Positions 6,779-13,110 of a stretch of 27,342 nt of DNA are shown in pieces (position 1 is the stretch's first letter; each line of letters opens with the position of its first letter). A program made the translations under genes and the position numbers. Below the pieces are notes generated by a model. The model was not told the origin of the DNA and did not search any database. It worked only from the letters and a program-made list of their open reading frames with translations. The stretch is from contig DATGMB010000097.1 in assembly GCA_035293845.1 (NCBI GenBank), positions 1-27,342 on the forward strand. Reading direction: 5' to 3'. This DNA is from DATGMB01 sp035293845 (GTDB lineage: Bacteria > Acidobacteriota > Terriglobia > Bryobacterales > Bryobacteraceae).

Positions 6779-8122
6779 GTGGGATCGACCAACCGTCCTC
6801 TACCGATGCGCGGCGGAGCGCCGGCGGCCGCGGCCGCGCGCGGCGCCGACCGCTACTTCGAGCTGAAATCCCAGATCCACCGCAAGCTCATCGGCGTGCT
6901 GAACCTGGAGCGTGTCTCCTCCATCCCCAAGGACCGCGTGCGCGCCGAAATCGGCCGCGTGGTCGAACGCCTGCTCGAGGAAGAACGCGTGCCCATGACG
7001 GCCGCCGAGCAGACCAAGATCGTCGAGGAGGTGCTCGATGAAGTCCTCGGCCTGGGGCCGCTCGAAACGCTGCTCAAAGAGCCCAGCATCAGCGACATCC
7101 TCGTCAACCGCTACAACAAGGTTTTCATCGAGCGCAACGGCAAGCTCTCGGAAACCACGGTGCGGTTTAAGGACGACGCCCACCTGCTGCACATCATCGA
7201 GAAGATCGTTTCGCAGGTCGGGCGCCGCATCGACGAGGCCCAGCCCATCGTCGACGCGCGGCTGCAGGACGGCTCGCGCGTCAACGCCATCATTCCGCCG
7301 CTCGCGCTCGATGGGCCCTGCCTGAGCATCCGCCGCTTTGGCCGCCACGTGATCACGCAGGAGGAAATGCTCCAGCTCCGCACCCTCACGCCGGGGATGC
7401 TGCGCTTTCTGGCGGCGGCGGTCGCGGCCAAGTGCACGATTCTGATCTCCGGCGGAACCGGGTCGGGCAAGACCACCATGCTGAACGCCCTCTCCCGATT
7501 CATTCCCGAAGAGGAGCGGATCATCACCATCGAGGACACCGCCGAGCTGCAACTGCAGCAGCGCCACGTGGTGAAGTTCGAGACCCGGCCGCCCAATCTG
7601 AACAAGGAGGGCGGGATCAACCAGCGCCAGTTGCTGCGCACGGCGCTGCGCATGCGGCCGGACCGCATCATCGTGGGCGAGTGCCGCGGCGCTGAAGCGC
7701 TCGACATGCTCCAGGCCATGAACACAGGCGTCGAAGGCTCGATGAGCACGGTCCACGCGAACACGCCGCGCGACGCGTTTTCGCGTCTGGAAACCATGGT
7801 CATGATGGCGGATCTCGAGATCCCCACGCGCGTCATTCTGCAGCAGCTCGCGAGCGCCATCCGGCTGGTCGTGCAGGTTTCGCGTCTGCAGGACGGCACC
7901 CGCAAGATCCTGAGTATCTCGGAAGTCCTCGGCGTCCGGGAGGAGAAGGTGCAGTTGCAGGAGATCTTCACCTTCGAGCGCGTGGGCGTCACGGATGCCG
8001 GCAAGGTACAGGGCCGCTTCCGCGCCACCGGCGCCGCGCCGAAGCTGCTCGACCGGCTGCGCGTCAGCGGCATTCAACTGCCGCAGAATATCTTCGAAGA
8101 AGTCGTGCCGGTGAACCTATAG
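6779..8122 (+). CDS. cpaF: CpaF/TadA-family secretion ATPase
   Basis: A 447-residue ATPase of the type II/IV secretion superfamily, CpaF (Tad pilus) branch. The N-terminal all-alpha region (about 25-100) is followed by the PAS-like domain with VDARLQDGSRVNAIIPPLAL (about 158-178). Next come Walker A GGTGSGKT (225-232), the Asp box IEDTAELQL and an Arg-finger-like stretch. The C-terminal segment has LRMRPDRIIVGECRG with HANTPRD. GTG at 6779 has AGGAG 5 bp upstream (6769-6773). CpaF normally powers assembly of Flp pili together with TadB/TadC membrane proteins. None of those genes is adjacent here, and the gene looks like a single transcription unit. C-terminal residues ending NIFEEVVPVNL are full length for the family. 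Confidence 0.93.
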   Translation: MGSTNRPLPMRGGAPAAAAARGADRYFELKSQIHRKLIGVLNLERVSSIPKDRVRAEIGRVVERLLEEERVPMTAAEQTKIVEEVLDEVLGLGPLETLLKEPSISDILVNRYNKVFIERNGKLSETTVRFKDDAHLLHIIEKIVSQVGRRIDEAQPIVDARLQDGSRVNAIIPPLALDGPCLSIRRFGRHVITQEEMLQLRTLTPGMLRFLAAAVAAKCTILISGGTGSGKTTMLNALSRFIPEEERIITIEDTAELQLQQRHVVKFETRPPNLNKEGGINQRQLLRTALRMRPDRIIVGECRGAEALDMLQAMNTGVEGSMSTVHANTPRDAFSRLETMVMMADLEIPTRVILQQLASAIRLVVQVSRLQDGTRKILSISEVLGVREEKVQLQEIFTFERVGVTDAGKVQGRFRATGAAPKLLDRLRVSGIQLPQNIFEEVVPVNL

Positions 8123-8123
8123 A

Positions 8124-8151
8124 GGCAGGCCATAGCGGCCCGCAGCCTGCC
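8124..8151. terminator. Shared hairpin between convergent cpaF and VOC genes
   Basis: GGCAGGC (8124-8130) and GCCTGCC (8145-8151) form a perfect 7-bp stem over a 14-base loop. It lies 1 bp after the cpaF stop codon and 1 bp before the VOC stop codon. There is no T-run, so intrinsic termination is plausible rather than certain. Confidence 0.5.
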
Positions 8152-8152
8152 G

Positions 8153-8551
8153 TTACGCCGCCGCGCGCACTTCGCTCATCAATGCCAGCAGGTTGCGGTC
8201 GGGATCGCGGAAGAAGGCCATCCACAGCTCGTGGTCGGGCATCCGTGCCACCACGTGGGGCTCGCGCTCGAACGGGACTTCGCGCGAGCGCAGCGCTTCA
8301 TAGGCCGCCTGGATATCCGGCACCTTGAAGTAGATAATCGAGCTGTAGCTCTCGCCGGGATTTTGCGATCCGCTCAGCATCAACCGGACGCCGGCGCAAT
8401 CGAAGAATGCGAGGCCCGGGAACTCGTACAGCAGCTTCATGCCCAGCTGGTCGCGGTAGAACGCGGCGGAGGCCGCGGCGTCGCGGACGGTCAGCGCGAT
8501 CTGCCCGATGGCCGAAAGGCCCTGGGGAGCGGCGGCGGGATTGAGTCCCAT
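8153..8551 (-). CDS. VOC-family (glyoxalase/bleomycin-resistance fold) protein
   Basis: A 132-residue single-unit vicinal-oxygen-chelate protein. Its beta-alpha-beta-beta-beta modules are marked by IGQIALTVRDAAASAAFYRDQLGM near the N-terminus and by FFRDPDRNLLALMSEV at the C-terminus. Possible metal ligands are difficult to assign, and the final strand Glu of classical glyoxalases is replaced in the NLLALMSEV region. Members act as glyoxalases, dioxygenases or antibiotic-binding proteins, so no substrate is proposed. ATG at 8551 has GGAGGAG just upstream, a strong ribosome site. It converges with cpaF across a shared hairpin. Confidence 0.85.
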   Translation of the reverse strand: MGLNPAAAPQGLSAIGQIALTVRDAAASAAFYRDQLGMKLLYEFPGLAFFDCAGVRLMLSGSQNPGESYSSIIYFKVPDIQAAYEALRSREVPFEREPHVVARMPDHELWMAFFRDPDRNLLALMSEVRAAA

Positions 8552-8801
8552 GGTTCTCCTCCGGCCTCTTCCGCGGCTTGAGACCCCGGAGGAGGTTGGG
8601 AGCTATGATACCGTAACGCGCCGCCAAGAACGTGGCGGAGCAAGTACATACAGGCGGCCCTGCGGTCATCATCCGGCGGCTGCGCTACGGCATCGGCGAT
8701 CGCCTCCCAAACCTCGCGCCTCTCCTGCTCGAACGTGGTCACCAGAGCAGCCTCGAATGCCTCATCGGCCCGCGGCGGCGTTTTTGCGGCATCCGCCGCC
8801 C

Positions 8802-8828
8802 TCAAGTTTCCGTTCTTTCCGCCGATAA
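8802..8828 (+). promoter_or_regulatory. Sigma-28 (FliA) flagellar promoter of flbD-motA-motB
   Basis: TCAAGTTT (8802-8809), then exactly 11 bases, then GCCGATAA (8821-8828). The known sigma-28 consensus is TAAAGTTT-N11-GCCGATAA, so only one base differs and the spacing is exact. It ends 16 bp before the flbD ATG. The remaining gap from 8552 to 8801, back to the VOC gene, holds no other element I can support. Confidence 0.88.
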
Positions 8829-8844
8829 GGCATTTGTAGCCCCT

Positions 8845-9093
8845 ATGATCCGGCTGACCCGGCTGAACCGAGCGCCCATCGTGCTGAACTCCGATCTGAT
8901 CGAGCACATCGATGTTACGCCCGATACCGTCATCACCCTCACCACCGGGCAGATCCTCCGCGTTCTCGAGAGCGCCGAGGAGGTGGTGCGGCGGATTATC
9001 CGCTTCCGCCGCCGGATTTTCGGACCGGGCGGCCCGGCTCCAGCGCTGTTCGAGGATGCCGCGGGTCTCGAATCCGCGGAATCCGAGGAGTAG
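8845..9093 (+). CDS. flbD: FlbD-family flagellar protein
   Basis: An 82-residue protein with the FlbD signature: MIRLTRLNRAPIVLNSDLIEHID followed by a strand TPDTVITLTTGQIL and a short helix VLESAEEVVRRI. In many flagellated bacteria this small gene precedes motA and motB. Its exact role is not settled; it is distinct from the Caulobacter sigma-54 activator of the same name. ATG at 8845 fits the conserved N-terminus, and an upstream extension of the frame was rejected. It lies 16 bp behind a sigma-28 promoter and 2 bp before motA, so it is the first gene of a three-gene motor operon. The Arg-rich C-terminal extension (RRIIRFRRRIFG and beyond) is longer than usual. Confidence 0.87.
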   Translation: MIRLTRLNRAPIVLNSDLIEHIDVTPDTVITLTTGQILRVLESAEEVVRRIIRFRRRIFGPGGPAPALFEDAAGLESAESEE

Positions 9094-9095
9094 CC

Positions 9096-9983
9096 ATGGC
9101 GAGCACCGCCCCGGCGAAGCCATCCAAGCCCCGCGGCCCATCGGCGCGGCTCGATCTCGCAACCTTAGCCGGTATGGCGCTCGCGCTGGTGGGAATCTTA
9201 GGCGGGCTGATTCTGGAAAAAGGCAGCATGCAGGACGTGGTGCAGGGGACCGCCGCCATGATCGTCCTCGGGGGTACGTTCGGCGCCGTGCTGATCACGA
9301 ATCCGCTGCCCGTGGTGTTGCGCGCCTGCATCGCCCTCCGGGGCGCGTTTTTGGAGCGTGGCAATGGCATGCCGGAAGCGATCGAGGAACTGATTCAATA
9401 TGCCACCAAGGCCCGCAAGAATGGCATCGTGAGCCTCGAATCGGAGGCGGCGGCCATCGCCGACCCATTCCTGCGCAAAGCCCTCGGCCTGGCGGTCGAT
9501 GGCACCGATCTGCAGGTGCTGCGCCAGATGATGGAGACGGATATCGCGCTGGCCGAGGAGGCCGGCGAAGCCGAGGCCAAAGTATGGGAGGCCGCCGGCG
9601 GTTACGCTCCCACCATCGGCATCATCGGCGCGGTCATGGGGCTGATCCAGGTGATGAAGCATGTGGAGGATGTCAAGGAAGTCGGCCACGGGATCGCGGT
9701 CGCCTTCGTAGCCACGATCTACGGCGTCGCCAGCGCCAATATCCTGTTCTTGCCCCTCGCCAACAAATTGCGGGCGCGATTACGCGCGACGAGCCGTCTG
9801 CGGGATATGACGCTGGAAGGCGTCGTGGGCATCGTGGAGGGACTGAATCCAACCCTGATCCGGCTGAAGCTGGATTCGTACAATGACGCGCCCAAGCCGG
9901 CCAAATCCGCTAAAAAGGCCAAAGGGGCCAAGGGCGCTGAACAGACCGCGAACCCGGGAGCGGCTGCCAAGCCCGCCGCTTAG
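9096..9983 (+). CDS. motA: Flagellar motor stator protein MotA
   Basis: A 295-residue stator subunit forming, with MotB, the ion channel that drives flagellar rotation. Residues about 19-60 form the first two membrane spans (LDLATLAGMALALVGILGG and AAMIVLGGTFGAVL). The cytoplasmic loop carries the Glu/Arg-rich rotor-contact region. The third and fourth spans follow, with the conserved Pro in YAPTIGIIGAVMGLI and the VAFVATIYGVASANILFLP segment. The first 16 residues and the last about 30 (Lys/Ala-rich) are low-complexity tails. ATG is 2 bp after the flbD stop, and motB begins 2 bp after the motA stop. The operon is driven by the sigma-28 site upstream of flbD. Ion specificity cannot be read from the sequence. 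Confidence 0.93.
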   Translation: MASTAPAKPSKPRGPSARLDLATLAGMALALVGILGGLILEKGSMQDVVQGTAAMIVLGGTFGAVLITNPLPVVLRACIALRGAFLERGNGMPEAIEELIQYATKARKNGIVSLESEAAAIADPFLRKALGLAVDGTDLQVLRQMMETDIALAEEAGEAEAKVWEAAGGYAPTIGIIGAVMGLIQVMKHVEDVKEVGHGIAVAFVATIYGVASANILFLPLANKLRARLRATSRLRDMTLEGVVGIVEGLNPTLIRLKLDSYNDAPKPAKSAKKAKGAKGAEQTANPGAAAKPAA

Positions 9984-9985
9984 TC

Positions 9986-10819
9986 ATGCGCCGCCCTCAT
10001 CACACCGCGCACGAAAATCATGAGCGCTGGCTCATCTCGTATGCCGATTTCATCACGCTCCTGTTTGCTCTGTTCGTGGTCCTGTTCGCCTCCGCGCAGG
10101 CGGACAGGCAGAAAGTCAAGGAAATCTCCGCCTCGGTTCGCGAAGCTCTCGAACACGGCCAATTCACCAACACGCTGGAGATGATGCTGGGCCGGGGCAA
10201 ACACGAAAACAGCCGCCCGCCGATCAATCCCGAACGCGCCGAGCATTCCGAGAACCTGCCACCTCCGCCGCCCCAGCCTCCACCGAAGCCGGCTCCGTCC
10301 GCCACGGCGCCGGCCGATCTTGCCAAGTCCTTGGCGGCGCTGCAGAAAAGCCTGGCGCTGGAGTTGGCGGCGGGCAAACTCGGCCTGAAACTGGAGCGCC
10401 GGGGGCTGGTCGTCAGCTTCCGCGAATCGGCCTTCTTCGCCTCGGGCAACGATGCGGTCGAACCGGCGAGTCTGCCGATCATCGCCAAAGTTGCCGACGA
10501 AATCCGGAAGCTGCCGAACCCGCTGCGCATCGAAGGGCACACCGACTCGGTCCCCATCCACAACGGGCGCTTTCGCAGCAACTGGGAACTCTCCGCCGCC
10601 CGCGCCATCGCGGTGATGGAGCTGCTGCGCCGGCGTTTCGGAATCCCGGAGGGCCGGATGTCCGTGGGCGGCTATGCCGAAAATGCTCCCACCGATACGA
10701 ACCAGACCGCGTCCGGCCGCTCGCACAACCGGCGCGTCGATCTGGTCGTGCTCTCATCGGAAGGGGAGCTCGGCGAGCCGAAGCCGGCCGCAACGCCGAC
10801 CGCGCCCGTGCGCCGGTGA
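9986..10819 (+). CDS. motB: Flagellar motor stator protein MotB
   Basis: A 277-residue partner of MotA. A basic N-terminus is followed by one membrane span, YADFITLLFALFVVLFA. Asp21 of this span is the ion-binding residue. A plug/linker region follows, with a Pro-rich stretch around residues 90-108. The OmpA-like peptidoglycan-binding domain (about 140-260) contains EGHTDSVPI and NRRVDLVVL and anchors the stator to the cell wall. The last 414 bp of this gene and its 6-bp trailer recur as a decayed direct repeat at 12695-13110, on the far side of a three-gene insert. This copy is intact and in frame, so it should be the working one. Confidence 0.94.
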   Translation: MRRPHHTAHENHERWLISYADFITLLFALFVVLFASAQADRQKVKEISASVREALEHGQFTNTLEMMLGRGKHENSRPPINPERAEHSENLPPPPPQPPPKPAPSATAPADLAKSLAALQKSLALELAAGKLGLKLERRGLVVSFRESAFFASGNDAVEPASLPIIAKVADEIRKLPNPLRIEGHTDSVPIHNGRFRSNWELSAARAIAVMELLRRRFGIPEGRMSVGGYAENAPTDTNQTASGRSHNRRVDLVVLSSEGELGEPKPAATPTAPVRR

Positions 10820-10825
10820 GGCTAA
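10412..10825 (+). repeat. Long direct repeat, copy 1 (motB 3' end)
   Basis: This 414-bp stretch, from inside motB to 6 bp past its stop, recurs at 12695-13110. By eye the two differ at about ten single bases and by one 1-base deletion, plus a short variable patch near the C-terminal codons. The final shared bases GAGGCTAA extend past the motB stop. In copy 2, the CTA of this trailer is the stop codon (reverse strand) of the RidA-like gene. Copy 1 thus keeps a footprint of the old motB/RidA-like junction. Confidence 0.93.
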
Positions 10826-10831
10826 CTGCCT

Positions 10832-11635
10832 CTAATTGGCGCTTGGCCTTCTCGCCCGATCGATCACCAGCACTTCGACGGCGGCCTTAGTCTCTTCGAG
10901 TTTCAGCCCAGTCTGCGTTTCCAGCGCATCTTCGAGGGGGGGCCGGGTGGGGTCGATGATAGCATCGGCACCGGCCGTCACGTCGTGCGACCGAGGGTCA
11001 AATTTGAAATGGAAATCGTACTTGCCCGTCAGACCGGTTTGATTCAAGACCGTTCGTTTGAAATGGCGCTCCAGGACGCCGCTCAGCCACGCCATATCAC
11101 AGTGATGCGCCACGATCTCTCCCCTGCGTATGGACCAGTCGGGCTCGGCAGAGGGATCTCGGCTGATCTGAAGCTTGGGTCCCCGCCGGCCGACCACGAG
11201 AGCGTAGACCGGAAGTTGTCGGGTTTCACGGTGAACCATCAGGCTGAAGCGATCTTCCAGCAGACTCCGCAACATGGCGAGAATTTCCGGAGGCGGCGGC
11301 GCTTTCGTCTTGTCTGAGATGGCTGCTGCGGCGGCCGACCCAGCCGGCGCTCTCGCAGTGATGCTGTAAGCTTCCTGGTCCTTCCAGGACGGGCCGCCCA
11401 CAATGTTGTAAATCGAGACGCCGTACGCCGCCTCGATGAGCATCGTCAGAGTAAAGTTCGTAATGACGACACGGCCGCCCGGGTAGCTATGCCACGCGAC
11501 GATGGGGTCATTGGGGTCGGCGGGCTTCACCGAAGCGACCTCGAAGGCATTCTGAGCTGAACCGGGCCGGAGTAGCAGGGCAGCGGCAAGGCAGCCCACC
11601 ATCCGAATTGCGTGGACAGAATGAGAGGCCCTCAC
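10832..11635 (-). CDS. TIGR03435-family secreted protein
   Basis: A 267-residue protein of a family typical of Acidobacteria (TIGR03435), with no known function. Features are an N-terminal signal sequence (about residues 11-28), then the family opening FEVASVKPAD. A Gly-rich middle and the FSLMVHRETRQLPVYALVVGRRGPKL segment follow, and near the C-terminus NQTGLTGKYDF. The start is GTG at 11635, sharing GTGA with the stop of the thioredoxin-like gene. It is therefore the last gene of a three-gene operon read on the minus strand. Its stop lies 6 bp past the end of the motB direct repeat, at the left edge of the inserted module. The paired thioredoxin suggests a role outside the membrane. Confidence 0.9.
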   Translation of the reverse strand: MRASHSVHAIRMVGCLAAALLLRPGSAQNAFEVASVKPADPNDPIVAWHSYPGGRVVITNFTLTMLIEAAYGVSIYNIVGGPSWKDQEAYSITARAPAGSAAAAAISDKTKAPPPPEILAMLRSLLEDRFSLMVHRETRQLPVYALVVGRRGPKLQISRDPSAEPDWSIRRGEIVAHHCDMAWLSGVLERHFKRTVLNQTGLTGKYDFHFKFDPRSHDVTAGADAIIDPTRPPLEDALETQTGLKLEETKAAVEVLVIDRARRPSAN

Positions 11636-12264
11636 TGTACTGCCTCCGTGAGACCCGGCGATGGAAAGCGGACACGCGCAGAGGACTTAAGGACGGCCCC
11701 TGAGAAGACCTGCTTGCGAATCGGCTCCGTAAATAACCCTGCATATACCAACGTCACCCGGTTTCCGCTGGTAACTATCGTCGTTGGCGTTCCGCGGATT
11801 CCCGTGCACAGCCCGAACAACGCCACATCTGGCACTCTAAATTCCCGGTACGAACGTCCTCGCGCGGCTAACGTCTGCGTCAAATCGTGAAAGGCATCAG
11901 CTTCCCCGAGCGAAATTAGCCAGAACTCTGCATCTTTGTCCAGAACCGATGACGCCGCAAGGTCCTTCCAAATTGGAAGCTGCTTCGCGCAGTATGGGCA
12001 CGTCTGCTTCGCAACAAGTATGACTTTTTCTGTGTTGCTCGGTTGCGGTAGAGTCACAGGCCTTACCGGCACCATATACGGTAAGATGTCGAGCTCGAAG
12101 TCGCGAATGATGACAGGCCTGCCCAGCGCTTCTCTCAGGGATGCGTTCTCGGCCGCCACGTTCTTGCTATCAATCCACGTGCGCCACCCGAAAGCCAAAA
12201 TAAGAACCGCGGAGGCAACCCCAATTATTGATGTGACGCGAATGCGACGCAGTTTCAAATCCAT
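11632..12264 (-). CDS. Membrane-anchored thioredoxin-like protein (CPYC)
   Basis: A 210-residue protein with one N-terminal membrane span (about residues 11-27), a short coiled linker (KNVAAENASLREALGR) and a thioredoxin fold. The redox motif is CPYC (89-92). The cis-Pro is Pro160 in GIRGTPTTIV. A third Cys lies at 153. The active domain should face the periplasm. CPYC is glutaredoxin-like, which can go with thiol exchange rather than strong oxidation. I chose ATG at 12264 because GGAGAG lies 6 bp upstream (12271-12276); a TTG at 12291 is the upstream alternative. It is the middle gene of the operon, 23 bp after the Cys-rich peptide gene and overlapping the TIGR03435 gene. Base composition is visibly less GC-rich than the neighbours. 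Confidence 0.85.
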   Translation of the reverse strand: MDLKLRRIRVTSIIGVASAVLILAFGWRTWIDSKNVAAENASLREALGRPVIIRDFELDILPYMVPVRPVTLPQPSNTEKVILVAKQTCPYCAKQLPIWKDLAASSVLDKDAEFWLISLGEADAFHDLTQTLAARGRSYREFRVPDVALFGLCTGIRGTPTTIVTSGNRVTLVYAGLFTEPIRKQVFSGAVLKSSARVRFPSPGLTEAVQ

Positions 12265-12287
12265 GCTCTTCTCTCCAATGATCCACC

Positions 12288-12572
12288 TCAAACCTGTTTA
12301 TGCCCCGGCGGAAAAGAAGCCGGCCCGGGGAAGAAATTCGGGCGGCCGTTTCGCCCGGCCCTAAACGTTCGAGCAGCACTGACTGCTGCTCCGCATGCGT
12401 CGACGCAATTGGCGCAGTTCACGTCGCAGCAGCAATTTCTGCCGGTGCCACCGCACCGCCCGCTGCCAAGGCCGCTACCAAACAGACGTGGAGCCATTAT
12501 GCCGGCGGTCGCAAGCAAAAGTAAGCTCAGCACTAGACGCAAAGTCAAACTCACCTTATTGTCCTTGACCAT
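12288..12572 (-). CDS. Small membrane-targeted Cys-rich peptide, unrecognised family
   Basis: A 94-residue protein I cannot assign to a family. Residues 1-6 are polar/basic and residues about 8-27 form a hydrophobic segment (signal or anchor). A Gly-rich stretch then leads into seven Cys within 21 residues: C40, C47-C48-C49, C53, C56 and C60. The tail is basic and rich in Pro, Gly and Phe, without Cys. The start is well supported: ATG at 12572 has AAGGAG 10 bp upstream (12583-12588), behind a strong promoter. It is the first gene of an operon with a membrane thioredoxin, a natural candidate to handle its disulfides. It could be an exported metal- or redox-active peptide or a precursor peptide; there is no direct evidence for either. 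Confidence 0.62.
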   Translation of the reverse strand: MVKDNKVSLTLRLVLSLLLLATAGIMAPRLFGSGLGSGRCGGTGRNCCCDVNCANCVDACGAAVSAARTFRAGRNGRPNFFPGPASFPPGHKQV

Positions 12573-12597
12573 GGGTCCCTTTCTCCTTTTTGGGGGG

Positions 12598-12626
12598 ACT
12601 CTAATCTAAGTGTGTGCGAATGTCAA
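12598..12626 (-). promoter_or_regulatory. Sigma-70-type promoter of the Cys-rich peptide operon
   Basis: On the minus strand, a perfect TTGACA (12626-12621) is followed by exactly 17 bases and TAGAGT (12603-12598), matching 4 of 6 bases of TATAAT. It lies 25 bp upstream of the peptide gene ATG, inside the insert and outside the motB repeat. The module therefore carries its own promoter. Confidence 0.75.
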
Positions 12627-12694
12627 CAGAAAAACCTAAGCCGCAGCCTGCTCATGGCATTCGAGTTGGAAGCGGGAAGCTGTGGCATAGGACG

Positions 12695-13110
12695 GTCAGC
12701 TTCCGCGAATCGGCCTTCTTCGCCTCCGGCAACGATGCGGTCGAACCGGCGAGTCTGCCGATCATCGCCAAGGTTGCCGACGAAATCCGGAAGCTGTCGA
12801 ACCCGCTGCGCATCGAAGGGCACACCGACTCGGTCCCATCCACAACGGGCGCTTTCGCAGCAACTGGGAACTCTCCGCCGCCCGCGCCATCGCGGTGATG
12901 GAGCTGCTGCGCCGGCGTTTCGGAATCCCGGAGGGGCGGATGTCCGTCGGCGGCTATGCCGAAAACGCTCCCACGGATACCAATCAGACCGCGTCCGGCC
13001 GCTCGCACAACCGGCGCGTCGATCTGGTCGTGCTCTCATCGGAAGGGGAGCTCGGAGAGCCGAAGCCGGCTCCCGCGGCGGCAACCATGCCGGCCCGCCG
13101 GTGAGGCTAA
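12695..13110 (+). pseudogene. motB 3'-end fragment (long direct repeat, copy 2), frameshifted
   Basis: This duplicates 10412-10825. It lacks the MotB membrane span and linker and covers only the peptidoglycan-binding domain. Relative to copy 1, one C is missing from the CCCC run (near 12837), which shifts the frame within EGHTDSVP. There are about ten substitutions, one of which changes Pro to Ser just before the shift. The fragment has no start of its own, and upstream sequence (12627-12694) does not match motB. Its last bases overlap the stop codon of the convergent RidA-like gene. It is not expected to be functional; it marks the right boundary of the three-gene insert. Confidence 0.92.

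Noticed and set aside
6800..8077. Long open frames antisense to cpaF (up to 425 codons)
   Set aside because: They are GC-driven shadow frames with low-complexity, family-free translations. The plus-strand CpaF motifs are unambiguous.
8563..8785. Minus-strand frame encoding a helical stretch (FEQERREVWEAIADAVAQ) between the VOC and flbD genes
   Set aside because: The translation looks protein-like, but it has no good start or ribosome site and runs on into the VOC gene, and the sigma-28 promoter for flbD lies just upstream of it. It may be a gene remnant but cannot be supported.
12614..12898. An apparent 94-codon gene starting before the motB fragment
   Set aside because: The first codons are unrelated sequence that happens to read into the motB copy, which is then frameshifted. 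It is better described as a pseudogene fragment.
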